Source: Cellulomonas timonensis (GTDB lineage: Bacteria > Actinomycetota > Actinomycetes > Actinomycetales > Cellulomonadaceae). From it: 64,000 bases of DNA. This document shows positions 36,365-44,709 of this stretch, one piece after another. Made by a program: the position numbers and the translations under genes. A model generated the notes under the pieces. It did not search any database and was not told the origin of the DNA. It saw only the letters and a list, made by a program, of their open reading frames with translations. The stretch covers positions 806,001 through 870,000 of the forward strand of contig NZ_FCOT01000013.1 of assembly GCF_900046455.1 (NCBI RefSeq), read 5' to 3'. Position 1 is the first letter of the stretch. Each line of letters begins with the position of its first letter.

Positions 36365-37368
36365 GACCCTGCCACATGTCCGGCGGCCGCTCGGGCCCCG
36401 ACGACCTCGCGCTGGTCGGACTGCTGGTCAGAGCCGCTCGGATCACCCGGACGGTGGACCGCGCCGGCGACGGACCGACGGTGGGGCGCCACCAGCGGCG
36501 TGCTGGCTGGAACGGTGGCCGAGTGGAGCGTGACGCGCGCTGCGGAGGGCAGTTCGAGGGCGGGCTGGGAGCTGGTGTCGACGCCGACGCCCGCGGAGTT
36601 GCGCAGCCACGTCATGTAGTCCCCGGCACGTGAGCGCGCCAGCCCGGTCTGCAGGCCCTGCCGGTCGCCGATCGCCTCGATCGTGTACGGGCCGATGATC
36701 GGGACCAGGTCGACGAGGATGGCGCTGCCAGCGCTGCGGATCGACGTCGTCGCTGTGAGCCGCTGGTCGTTGACCGACACCGCCTCGGCCCCCGCCTGCC
36801 ACAGCCCGTTGACGATCATCTGCAGGTCGCTGTAGATCACCCGAGCCTCAGGGTCTTCGACTCCGCCCTCGGTGACGGGAGGGTCGGTCAGCGTGATGCG
36901 CAGGCCGGGTCCCGTCACGGCAGTGGCGCCGGACGCGATCGAGTCGGCCTCGAGCTGCTCGACGAGCGCGGAGTTGCTGGCGGCCAGGGCCGAGGCGTGG
37001 AGCTGGTCGATGTCGGCGTTGAGCGCCTGCGCCCTGTCGCGGAGGAGCTCGACATCGGCGGTGCGGTCCCGGATCTGCTCCTCGAGGAGCAGGCGCGCGG
37101 CCATGACGCTGGGCTGTGGGGCGCGCAGCGACAGGGTGGCGGCCGTGATGCCCAGCCCGAGGACCATCGCGGACAGGAGCACGAGGGCGGTGCGTCGTGC
37201 CGTGTGCGGCCGGGAGCCCTCGAGCGCCCGACGTTCCGCGGCGAGCCGGTAGCCGGGGTCCAGGGGCTTGCGGGTGACCTCGTTGAGCAGCGTCATCGAG
37301 GCGTCGAGGGCGCCGCGCGCGCGATCGGCGCCGGATGGCGCCTGGTCCGCGCGCCCGTCCGGGCTCAC
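36328..37368 (-). CDS. DUF881 family membrane protein (first copy)
   Basis: A 346-residue bitopic protein. A cytoplasmic stretch precedes one membrane helix (ALVLLSAMVLGLGITAATLSL), then a coiled-coil-like segment with LLRDRAQALNADIDQL. The DUF881 core has GPGLRITLTDPP, WQAGAEAVSVNDQRLTATTSIR and GPYTIEAIGDRQGL. The GTG at 37368 overlaps the pgsA stop by 4 bp and is the best start; an internal ATG before TLLNEV is an alternative. The tail (from about residue 280) is Ser/Arg-rich and overlaps the next gene. Equivalent to Rv1823. Confidence 0.88.
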   Translation of the reverse strand: MSPDGRADQAPSGADRARGALDASMTLLNEVTRKPLDPGYRLAAERRALEGSRPHTARRTALVLLSAMVLGLGITAATLSLRAPQPSVMAARLLLEEQIRDRTADVELLRDRAQALNADIDQLHASALAASNSALVEQLEADSIASGATAVTGPGLRITLTDPPVTEGGVEDPEARVIYSDLQMIVNGLWQAGAEAVSVNDQRLTATTSIRSAGSAILVDLVPIIGPYTIEAIGDRQGLQTGLARSRAGDYMTWLRNSAGVGVDTSSQPALELPSAARVTLHSATVPASTPLVAPHRRSVAGAVHRPGDPSGSDQQSDQREVVGARAAAGHVAGSWPTVSGRSGRT

Positions 37369-37970
37369 ACCACGGCCGACGGGTGCGATGCCTGCGCGGC
37401 GTCGGCCTTGAGCACCTGGCGGGCCTGGAGCACGTAGAGCACACCGGCGAACCAGTAGAGCGCCACGCCCCACCAGGCGCAGGCCCAGCCGAGCACGAGG
37501 GCGACGGAGCCGATCGGATCGGGCCACTCCGCCAGGAGGAGCAGGGGGAAGGCGTAGAGCAGGGCGAAGGTGCCCGCCTTGCCGGCCAGGTGGACCGGCA
37601 GCGGGCCGTACCCCGGCCGGGCGAGGACGGCGAGCAGCCCGAGCAGCAGCAGGTCGCGCAGGACCAGCACGAGCACGAGCCACCAGGGCACCACGTCGCG
37701 CCATGCGAGCCCGAGGAGGGTCACCAGGATGAACAGGCGGTCGGCGGCGGGGTCGAGCATCTGCCCCAGCTTCGACACCTGACCGAGGCGGCGCGCGAGG
37801 ACCCCGTCGAGCCAGTCGCTGGCTCCTGACACCGCGAGGACGAGCAGCGCCCAGCCGTCCTCGCCCACCCCGATGAGCACCGCGAAGACGGGCACCAGGA
37901 GGAGCCTCGCCAGGCTGATGACGTTCGGGACCGTGAGCACGCGGTCTGAGACGGCAACCTTCTCCGTCAC
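37365..37970 (-). CDS. pgsA: CDP-alcohol phosphatidyltransferase (PgsA-like)
   Basis: Membrane enzyme that replaces CMP of CDP-diacylglycerol with an alcohol such as glycerol-3-phosphate, for phospholipid synthesis. The 201-residue product has five to six hydrophobic segments. It carries the full family signature in SDWLDGVLARRLGQVSKLGQ-MLDPAADR, with all the metal- and CDP-binding Asp residues. Which alcohol is used cannot be decided from the sequence; in mycobacteria the gene at this place is annotated pgsA2. It is the first gene of the pgsA-DUF881-sbp-DUF881 operon. Confidence 0.92.
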   Translation of the reverse strand: MTEKVAVSDRVLTVPNVISLARLLLVPVFAVLIGVGEDGWALLVLAVSGASDWLDGVLARRLGQVSKLGQMLDPAADRLFILVTLLGLAWRDVVPWWLVLVLVLRDLLLLGLLAVLARPGYGPLPVHLAGKAGTFALLYAFPLLLLAEWPDPIGSVALVLGWACAWWGVALYWFAGVLYVLQARQVLKADAAQASHPSAVV

Positions 37971-38117
37971 GGCCTCCCCTGTCGTCGACTCTCTGCTGAC
38001 CCTCGATCTTATGCGTCGTTCAGGCCTCCTGGGTTCCCCGCCGCGCAGGTCATGCCGGTCTGACGTACGGTCGAACGTCTACTGAGACCCGCTCAGGACA
38101 GGGAGAGGTGAGCCGAG

Positions 38118-38291
38118 ATGGGCATTGACGACAAGGCGAAGAACTCCGCTGAGGACCTCACCGGCAAGGGCAAGGAGGCCGCTGGCAAGGCGACCGGCGA
38201 CGAGCAGCTCGAGGCCGAGGGCCGCGGCGACCAGGTGAAGGCCGACCTCAAGAAGGCCGGCGAGAAGATCAAGGACGCCTTCAAGCACTGA
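38118..38291 (+). CDS. CsbD family stress protein
   Basis: A 57-residue, highly charged protein (MGIDDKAKNSAEDLTGKGKE ... ADLKKAGEKIKDAFKH). The Lys/Glu-rich repeats and the AEDLTGKGKEAAGKATGDEQLEAEG pattern are those of the CsbD family. These small, probably unstructured proteins are made under general stress in many bacteria, and their role is not settled. A purine-rich AGAGGTGAG lies upstream of the ATG. The divergent neighbour is pgsA, and the next gene encodes a CoA-binding protein 32 bp downstream. It is easily missed because of its size. Confidence 0.9.
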   Translation: MGIDDKAKNSAEDLTGKGKEAAGKATGDEQLEAEGRGDQVKADLKKAGEKIKDAFKH

Positions 38292-38323
38292 GCAGGCTCG
38301 CGCGGGTGTGGTTCGCTGGACGG

Positions 38324-38743
38324 ATGTCCCATGTGAACGACCCCGAGGTGATCCGCCGACTGCTGGTCACCCCCGCCCGATGGGCGGTGGTGGGGCTGTC
38401 GACGAACCGCGCCCGCGCGGCTTGGGGTGTCGCCGGGTACCTGCGTGACGCGCTCGGGCACGAGGTGGTGCCTGTGCACCCCCGGGCCGAGGCCGTCGCA
38501 GGCGTCTCGGGACACCCGGACCTGGCGTCGGCCCCGCAGCCGATCGATGTGGTCGACGTCTTCGTGAACGCGCAGCGCGCGGGCGCTGTGGTGGACGACG
38601 CCATCGCGGTGGGCGCACGTGCAGTGTGGCTGCAGCTCGGAGTGGTCGACGAGGACGCCGCAGAACGAGCCCGCGACGCGGGCCTGGACGTCGTGATGGA
38701 CGCCTGCCCCGCCATCGAGGGCCGCCGCCTCGGCCTGCTGTGA
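38324..38743 (+). CDS. CoA-binding domain protein (YccU-like)
   Basis: A 139-residue single-domain CoA-binding protein with a Rossmann fold. WAVVGLSTNRARAAWGVAGYLRDALGHEVVPVHPRAE is the nucleotide-binding first half. PIDVVDVFVNAQRAGAVVDDAIAVGARAVWLQLGVVDEDAAERARDAGLDVVMDACPAIE is the second. The D-x-C-P-A-I-E end is typical of the YccU group. The role is unknown; members resemble the CoA-binding half of succinyl-CoA synthetase without the catalytic part. The ATG at 38324 begins the homology. Confidence 0.9.
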   Translation: MSHVNDPEVIRRLLVTPARWAVVGLSTNRARAAWGVAGYLRDALGHEVVPVHPRAEAVAGVSGHPDLASAPQPIDVVDVFVNAQRAGAVVDDAIAVGARAVWLQLGVVDEDAAERARDAGLDVVMDACPAIEGRRLGLL

Positions 38744-38814
38744 CCCGCGTCGCGCCGAGGCACGCGCCTGGGTGCTGTGTGCAGCGTCACCACGGGGCGA
38801 CCCCGCGCACCCGG

Positions 38815-38968
38815 TAGACTCATCCCGAACCTGGAGTTCGTCGCGCCTCCCTCGTGCCTGTGTACCGGCGTCACCGCCGTGGATGTGTTCGGGACTGCGA
38901 CCTTCGGGACGGCCCCCCTGGCCGGCCCGCACGCGACTCCTCAGCCATCCGAACGGTGCCATTCACAT
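38815..38968 (+). promoter_or_regulatory. Promoter and long 5' leader of the DEAD-box helicase gene
   Basis: TAGACT (38815-38820) is a plausible -10 and would give a leader of about 140 bases before the ATG at 38969. The leader has no Shine-Dalgarno sequence near the start codon. Helicase messages of this type often carry long leaders tied to cold induction, but no conserved cold box is identified here. Confidence 0.35.
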
Positions 38969-40810
38969 ATGACGTCCTTGCCTTCTGCTGCCCTGCCCTC
39001 GACCGAGTCGACGGACGCGGCAACCCCCACCATCAAGTTCTCCGAGCTCGGCCTGCCCGAGGCGCTCGAGCGCGCGGTCGCCGACCTCGGCTTCGAGATC
39101 CCCTCGGCGATCCAGGCCGAGGCCATCCCCGCGCTGCTCGCGGGCCGCGACATCACCGGTGTCGCCCAGACCGGCACCGGCAAGACCGCCGCGTTCGGCC
39201 TCCCGCTGCTCGCCGCTGTCGACCCGTCGCTGCGCGAGGTCCAGGCCCTGGTCCTGACCCCCACCCGTGAGCTGGCCATGCAGGTCGCCGAGGCGATCGA
39301 GACGTTCGCCAAGCACCTGCCCGGCGTCGAGGTCATCGCGGTCTACGGCGGCTCGCCGTTCCTGCCGCAGCAGCGGGCGCTGGCCCGCGGCGCCCAGATC
39401 GTCGTCGGCACCCCGGGCCGCGTGATCGACCACCTCGAGCGGCGCACCCTGCGCCCCGACAACGTCCGCTTCCTCGTGCTCGACGAGGCCGACGAGATGC
39501 TGCGGATGGGCTTCGCCGAGGACGTCGACAAGATCTTCAACACGACGCCCACCGACCGCCAGGTCGCGCTGTTCTCCGCGACCATGCCCCCGGCGATCCG
39601 CCGGGTGGCCGGCCAGCACCTGAACAACCCGGTCGAGGTCGCGGTCTCGCGGCAGTCGTCCACCGTCACGAGCGTGAACCAGACCTACGCCGTGGTGCCG
39701 TACCGGCACAAGGCCGGCGCCCTGGCCCGCGTGCTCGCGGTCTCCGACGCCGATGCGGCAATCGTCTTCGTCCGCACCCGTGGCGCGGCGGAGGAGGTCG
39801 GCAGCGCGCTGATCGAGCGCGGCATCTCAGCCGCCTACATCTCCGGCGACGTGGCCCAGGGCGAGCGCGAGAAGATCGTCGAGCGCCTGCGCAGTGGCGC
39901 CCTCAACGTGCTGGTCGCCACCGATGTCGCGGCCCGTGGCCTGGACGTGGACCGGATCGGCCTGGTCGTGAACTTCGACGCGCCGAGCGAGCCCGAGGCC
40001 TACGTGCACCGCATCGGCCGCACCGGCCGCGCGGGCCGCTCGGGCGAGGCGCTGACGTTCGTCACGCCGAGCGAGCAGCACCGACTGCGCGCGATCGAGC
40101 GCACCACGCGCCAGAAGCTCGAGGAGATCTCGATCCCCTCCCCCGCCGACGTCTCAGCGCACCGCGTGCAGAAGCTGCTGCGCGACGTCGCCGCGCGGAC
40201 CGAGGCCGGCCGCCTCGACCTGTACCGCACGGCCGTCACGGCCTACCTCGCCGAGAACCCGTCGGTCGACCCCGTCGAGCTCGCCGCCGTGATGGCCGCG
40301 CTCGCCGTCGGCGACACCGGCCCCACGGCGCGTCCCACGCACGGTGACGACATGGACGACGCGCTGAGCCGCGCGCGCCTGTCGGACCGCGGCGACCGGA
40401 ACGAGCGCTCGGCCCGGCCGCCCCCGGACGGCCCCCGCCGCGCCACGCACCGCACCGAGGGCGCGCTCCGGTACCGCGTCGCCGTAGGCCACACGCATGG
40501 CGCCCAGGCCGGCGCCATCGTGGGCGCGCTGACGAACGAGGGCGGCCTGACCGGCAAGGACCTGGGAAAGATCGAGATCTTCCCCAGCTTCTCCCTGGTG
40601 GAGATCCCCGCCGGGCTGAGCCCCGACGCCTTCGACCGCATCGGCCGGGCTCGCGTCGCGGGTCGCCCGCTGCGCATCCGGATCGACGAGGGCCCCGGCC
40701 CCCGCACCGGCCAGGGCGCGTCGCGTCCCACCGGCGCGCACCGTCCCGAGGGTCGCGACCGCGTGGACACGCGGGACCGTCGGCCCCGCCACACCCCCGT
40801 GGGTCGCTGA
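38969..40810 (+). CDS. deaD: DEAD-box RNA helicase with DbpA-type RNA-binding domain (DeaD/CsdA-like)
   Basis: A 613-residue ATP-dependent RNA helicase, likely acting in ribosome assembly and cold adaptation. All DEAD-box motifs are present: Q motif (GFEIPSAIQAEAIP), AQTGTGKT, PTRELA, TPGR, DEAD, SAT, ARGLDV and HRIGRTGR. A C-terminal DbpA-type RNA-binding domain follows (YRVAVGHTHGAQAGAIVGALTNEGG ... IEIFPSFSLVEIP), then an Arg/Gly-rich tail. The ATG at 38969 starts the protein; the open frame upstream is leader. The end converges with the GGDEF gene, whose frame runs antisense through the last 570 bp of this gene. Confidence 0.95.
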   Translation: MTSLPSAALPSTESTDAATPTIKFSELGLPEALERAVADLGFEIPSAIQAEAIPALLAGRDITGVAQTGTGKTAAFGLPLLAAVDPSLREVQALVLTPTRELAMQVAEAIETFAKHLPGVEVIAVYGGSPFLPQQRALARGAQIVVGTPGRVIDHLERRTLRPDNVRFLVLDEADEMLRMGFAEDVDKIFNTTPTDRQVALFSATMPPAIRRVAGQHLNNPVEVAVSRQSSTVTSVNQTYAVVPYRHKAGALARVLAVSDADAAIVFVRTRGAAEEVGSALIERGISAAYISGDVAQGEREKIVERLRSGALNVLVATDVAARGLDVDRIGLVVNFDAPSEPEAYVHRIGRTGRAGRSGEALTFVTPSEQHRLRAIERTTRQKLEEISIPSPADVSAHRVQKLLRDVAARTEAGRLDLYRTAVTAYLAENPSVDPVELAAVMAALAVGDTGPTARPTHGDDMDDALSRARLSDRGDRNERSARPPPDGPRRATHRTEGALRYRVAVGHTHGAQAGAIVGALTNEGGLTGKDLGKIEIFPSFSLVEIPAGLSPDAFDRIGRARVAGRPLRIRIDEGPGPRTGQGASRPTGAHRPEGRDRVDTRDRRPRHTPVGR

Positions 40811-41808
40811 CCCACTGCACTGACTGACGCGCGCAGCAGGGCGATGTCCGCCTCGCGCAACGCGTCGTCGGCGTCGTGGTAGCGCTGCACACTGGGCAGC
40901 ACACCGGTCGCCAAGTCCGCGCCCAAGTCGATCTGCAGGTGCGTGAGGAGCTCGTCGACCCGGAGCGGGTCGCCGCCCGCCCCCACGTCGTCCAGCAGCA
41001 CCGCGAACTCGTCCTGGCCGAGCCGCGCGGCGGTGTCCCCCTCGCGCACTGCCCGGCGCAGCCGGCGGACGACCTCGCCGCGGGCCAGGGTGTCGTCGTC
41101 TGCCGACTCCTCGCCACGCGACGCGTGACCGCTCGCGAACTCGAGCCGCAGCAGCACCACCGAGCAGTCGTACTCCTCGGAGCGCCGCGCCCGCTTGACG
41201 GCCGCGCCGAGCCGCTCCATGAACAGCATGCGGTTCGCCAGGCCCGTCTCCGGGTCGCGCAAGGCGTTGCGCCGCAGCGCCAGCTCCTGCTCCTTGCGCT
41301 CGGTCATGTCGACGAGGGCGCCGACCAGCCGCGCGGGGCAGCCCGCGTCGTCGAGCACCGTGACGGCTCGGCACATCATCCACCGGTAGTCGCCGGTCGA
41401 GGTGCGGACGCGATGCTCGAGCTCGAGCGGCACGCGCGCCCCGCCGAGCTGTGCCGCGATGGCGGCGGAGAGCTCGTCCCGGTCGTCGGGGTGGACGCGC
41501 TCGAGCCACTCGGTGGGCGAGGAGCTGATGTCGTCGTCCTGGTACCCGAGGACCTGCTTCCAGCGCGGCGAGTAGTAGACGGTGCCCGCGCTGACGTCCC
41601 AGTCCCAGGTGCCGTCCTGCGCGGCCATCGACGCGAGGGCGTACCGCTCCTCGCTGGCGCGGACCTTGTCGGCGAGGGCGCGCTCGCGGGCGGCCGCCTG
41701 CTCAAGGGCTCGGCGTTGCTCGCGCAGGGAGCCGAGCAGCCGCTCCTGGTCGAGGGCGACGGCGAGCAGCGCCGCCCAGTGGTTGTACTTGTCCCGTGCG
41801 CTGGTCAT
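40243..41808 (-). pseudogene. PAS-GGDEF half of a split sensor diguanylate cyclase
   Basis: This frame encodes the C-terminal half of the sensor gene that begins at 43589. It opens with MTSARDKYNHWAALLAVALDQERLLGSLREQR. A coiled coil and a PAS domain follow (WDWDVSAGTVYYSPRWKQVLGY ... HPDDRDEL ... GDYRWMMCRAV), then a GGDEF domain. The active-site motif reads GQDEF instead of GGDEF, while the inhibitory-site REGD five residues before it is kept. The domain proper ends near 40822. With no stop there, the frame continues 190 codons antisense through deaD to 40243, which is unlikely to be natural. The missing N-terminus lies beyond the 61-bp repeat. Confidence 0.65.
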
Positions 41809-41885
41809 GCGCGCCTCGACGACCCCGTCGATCGCCAACAGGCCCCAGTCGCTGCCGGCGAAGGTCACCGGGACCACGAACGTCA

Positions 41886-42050
41886 GGTCGCTGCCCCCGA
41901 CCCCGCTCGAGCGGGTCAGGGCGGGCGGGGGGAACTGGCTCGCGGGCGCCGCGGCAGGTCGCCGGCAGCGTCGGTTGTGTAGAAGGGACGGTCGCTGCCC
42001 CCGACCCCGCTCGAGCGGGTCAGGGCGGGCGGGGGGAACTGGCTCGCGGG
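41886..42050. repeat. 61-bp direct repeat splitting the sensor gene
   Basis: Two identical 61-bp copies (41886-41946 and 41990-42050) are separated by 43 bp, an offset of 104 bp. Each encodes ASQFPPPALTRSSGVGGSD on the minus strand, but in different frames because 104 is not a multiple of three. Deleting one copy plus the spacer would fuse the two halves of the sensor gene in frame. Confidence 0.9.
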
Positions 42051-43589
42051 GCTGCGCGAGCCGATCAGGCGGGTCAGGGTGCCGCTGGTGTCGTACACCC
42101 CCACGATCTCGACCTCCCGGTCGCCCGGGGCACGCTCGCGGCCGACCCACAGCCCCAGGCACGCCGGGCCGCGCACCGCCCTGGGCAGCCAGGTCAGTGC
42201 CCGCGGGCTCGCGCCCTTGCCCCGGAGCAGGTCCATGTCGACCTCGTACTGGTCGGCGATCGTGCGCTCGAGGCTCCCGCTGCGCGCGAGCAGCGGACGC
42301 ACACAACCCTTGGTGAGCGCCAACAGCAGCTCGGTGGCGACCCTGCGCACCGCGGCCGGGTGCGGCGAGTCCGGGGCCAGGGCGTCCAGCGTCTCGGCCT
42401 CGAGGTCGCGCACCACGCCCACGAGCTGCTCCAGGGCCTCCGGATGCGGTTGCAGCGCGGACGACAGGTCCGCGAGACGGGTCAGCGTGGTCGGCGTCGG
42501 GATCGCGCCGCGCTCGGCGGCCGCCAGGAGTGGGTCCAGGACGCCGTGGCACCACGTGGTGCGGGCGTCATCCGTCGGCCGGCGCCCACTCCCTGAGACG
42601 GGTGAGCCGCCGAACGCGACGTCGGCGAGCAGGCGCAGCCGGTTGCGTGCCGCGCTGGCGCCGAGGTGCGGGGCTGCCGCCTCCTCGGGCGCCACGGCGG
42701 CCGTCTCCCCGCAGCCGCACGACTCGCGGGTCAGCAGGGTGGCGGGGGTGCGGTGCACGGCGGGCTCCACCTCCTCGCCCCGCATCTTCGCCAGGAGCAG
42801 CGCCACGGCGAGCTCGCCCAACCGGTCGTGGTGGGGGTCGACGGTCGACAGCCGGGGTGACAGCCGCGCCCCGCTGTCGGTGTGGTCGAAGCCGATGACT
42901 GCCTGGTCGCGTGGGAGCACGAGCCCACTGGCCCGCAACGTGCGGGTGAAACCGATCGCGTTGCGGTCGGTCACGGCGAACATCGCCGTGGTCGGCGACC
43001 CAGCGGCCAGGAACCGTCCGGCCGCGTCGGCGCCGCCCTGCTCATGGTTGTCGGCGGTGTCGAAGAACCACTCGGGCCGTGGCTCGATGCCGTGCTCGGT
43101 CAGGGTCTCGCGGTACGCCGCATAGCGTTCGCGCAGGTCACGCTGCATGACATTGCCGACGAAGCCGATCTTTGTGTGGCCGTGCTCGATCAAGTGCGTC
43201 ACAGCGGCACGCACCCCGCCGGCGTTGTCCGGCACCACCACGGGGACGGGCATGCTCGTCTCGTCCTCGCTGATCAGCACCAGCGGCCGCCCCCATCCCT
43301 GCACCGACGCCAGCCGGTCGTGCCGCACGGCCTTGGCGATCACCACGATCCCGTCGACCGCGCCGAGCGCGACGGGGACCTCCAGCAACGGCTCGTCCGG
43401 GTACCGCTCGCGGTCGAGCCCTGCGGGGTACGTCTGCACCGCGACCACCCGGTGCCCGGCGTTGCGTGCCGCGCGGACGACGCCCGCGATGAGGCCGCCG
43501 AAGTAGAAGCCCCCCACGACCGGCGACAGCACACCGATCGTGCGTCGTGCGCTGAGCGGTACATGACCGCGCCGGATGGTGGCCACCAT
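41916..43589 (-). CDS. LacI-type sugar-sensor domain half of a split PAS-GGDEF protein
   Basis: The frame encodes a periplasmic-binding-protein-like sensor of the LacI/PurR type without a DNA-binding domain. Visible segments are RTIGVLSPVVGGFYFGGLIAGV, the VVVPDNAGGVRAAVTHLIEHGHTKIGFVGN hinge region and VIGFDHTDSGARLSPRLSTVD. A helical region follows up to SRSPASQFPPPALTR. After the first 61-bp repeat the frame is lost and stops at 41916; the PAS and GGDEF domains continue in another frame. There is no signal peptide, so the sensor would be cytoplasmic. ATG 43589 has GAGG eight bases upstream; a GTG at 43637 is possible but overlaps a palindromic operator. Confidence 0.75.
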   Translation of the reverse strand: MVATIRRGHVPLSARRTIGVLSPVVGGFYFGGLIAGVVRAARNAGHRVVAVQTYPAGLDRERYPDEPLLEVPVALGAVDGIVVIAKAVRHDRLASVQGWGRPLVLISEDETSMPVPVVVPDNAGGVRAAVTHLIEHGHTKIGFVGNVMQRDLRERYAAYRETLTEHGIEPRPEWFFDTADNHEQGGADAAGRFLAAGSPTTAMFAVTDRNAIGFTRTLRASGLVLPRDQAVIGFDHTDSGARLSPRLSTVDPHHDRLGELAVALLLAKMRGEEVEPAVHRTPATLLTRESCGCGETAAVAPEEAAAPHLGASAARNRLRLLADVAFGGSPVSGSGRRPTDDARTTWCHGVLDPLLAAAERGAIPTPTTLTRLADLSSALQPHPEALEQLVGVVRDLEAETLDALAPDSPHPAAVRRVATELLLALTKGCVRPLLARSGSLERTIADQYEVDMDLLRGKGASPRALTWLPRAVRGPACLGLWVGRERAPGDREVEIVGVYDTSGTLTRLIGSRSPASQFPPPALTRSSGVGGSDRPFYTTDAAGDLPRRPRASSPRPP

Positions 43590-43624
43590 TGCCCACACCT
43601 CGCCTACGTCGTCGGAGCCGAGAC

Positions 43625-43642
43625 GATACGTTTGCACGCATC
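43625..43642. promoter_or_regulatory. Imperfect palindrome between sensor gene and lacI gene
   Basis: GATACGT-TTGC-ACGCATC (6 of 7 arm positions symmetric) lies in the short gap between the divergent sensor and LacI-family genes, close to both start codons. It is a candidate autoregulatory operator for the LacI protein. Confidence 0.4.
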
Positions 43643-43656
43643 GGGCGACAGACTAG

Positions 43657-44709
43657 GTGATCATGGACATACCCGCAGCAGACGGTCTCGGATCCATCAC
43701 ACGCCGACCGACGATCTCCGACGTCGCCAGAGCCGCCGGCGTCTCGATCGCGGTCGTCTCCTACGCGCTCAACGGCAGGCCAGGCGTCTCCGCCGCGACC
43801 CGTGAGCGGGTGCTGCGGGTGGCCGACGAGTTCGGGTGGCGCCCGAGTGCGGCCGCCCGCTCGATGCGCACCGGCCCGCGGGCCGTGGGCCTGGTGCTGG
43901 GCCGTGACGCCGACGCGACCGCCCACGCCACGTCGTTCCTCGACTTCGTCATGGCGACGCAGGAGGTCGTCGCGGCGCGCGGCCTCGCGCTGGTGCTGCA
44001 GATCGTGGGCTCGGCGGAGGAGGCGGTGTCCACCTACCGCACGTGGTGGGCGGAGCGGCGGTTCGACGTGATGGTGGTCGCGGATCCGCTGCCCCAGGAT
44101 CCGCGCGTGGAGGCCCTGGCCCGGATGCGCGCCCCGGCGGTGGTGCTCGGCCCGCCGCAGGTGGCGCAAGGCCTGGCGACCGTGTGGCTCGACGACCAGG
44201 AGTCGTTCACGCGCGTCGGGACGTACCTGCTCGAGCTGGGGCACCGCGAGGTGGCGCTGGTGACCGGGCCGGCTGCCCTGCACCGCTCCCGAGTCCGGCT
44301 CGACGCGCTGGGCGCCGCCCTGGGGCGCGCCGGGGGGAACGTGGTCCACGAGCCGACGAGCGCCACGGCCGAGGAGGCCGCGGCGGCGACCCGCCGGCTC
44401 CTGACCTCCCCCGTGCCGCCGTCGGCGATCGTCTACGACTCGGATCAGATGGCCGTCGCGGCGCTGGACGTGGCGCGGCGCACGGGCCTCGAGGTGCCGT
44501 GGGACCTGTCGATCCTGGCGGGGGGCGACTCCGCCCTGTGCCGATTGGCCACCCCGTCCATCACGACGTTGCCGTCTCCGTTGACAGCGCTCGGGACCGC
44601 CGTCGGCGAGGCCGTCCTGGCCGTTCTGGACGGGGACCAGGATGCGAGCCGCATGGTTCCGGTAGGTGGGATCGCGGTGCGCGGAAGTACCGGCCCACGT
44701 GCGAGATGA
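43657..44709 (+). CDS. LacI-family transcriptional regulator
   Basis: A 350-residue LacI/GalR regulator. The helix-turn-helix is PTISDVARAAGVSIAVVSYALNGRPGVSAATRERVLRVADEFGWRPSAAARSMRTG, followed by the sugar-binding core (AVGLVLGRDADATAHATSFLDFV ... WLDDQESFTRVGTYLLELGHREVALVTGP ... GDSALCRLATPSITTLPSP). The start may be the GTG at 43657 or the ATG at 43663. It is divergent from the sensor/GGDEF gene and lies 206 bp upstream of the GH6 cellulase on the same strand. It is therefore a good candidate for a cello-oligosaccharide-responsive regulator of cellulase genes. The ligand is inferred. Confidence 0.92.
   Translation: MIMDIPAADGLGSITRRPTISDVARAAGVSIAVVSYALNGRPGVSAATRERVLRVADEFGWRPSAAARSMRTGPRAVGLVLGRDADATAHATSFLDFVMATQEVVAARGLALVLQIVGSAEEAVSTYRTWWAERRFDVMVVADPLPQDPRVEALARMRAPAVVLGPPQVAQGLATVWLDDQESFTRVGTYLLELGHREVALVTGPAALHRSRVRLDALGAALGRAGGNVVHEPTSATAEEAAAATRRLLTSPVPPSAIVYDSDQMAVAALDVARRTGLEVPWDLSILAGGDSALCRLATPSITTLPSPLTALGTAVGEAVLAVLDGDQDASRMVPVGGIAVRGSTGPRAR

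Noticed and set aside
41916-43637. Calling the sensor gene a LacI-family transcriptional regulator
   Set aside because: It has the LacI-like ligand-binding fold but no helix-turn-helix at its N-terminus, and PAS and GGDEF domains follow in the other frame.
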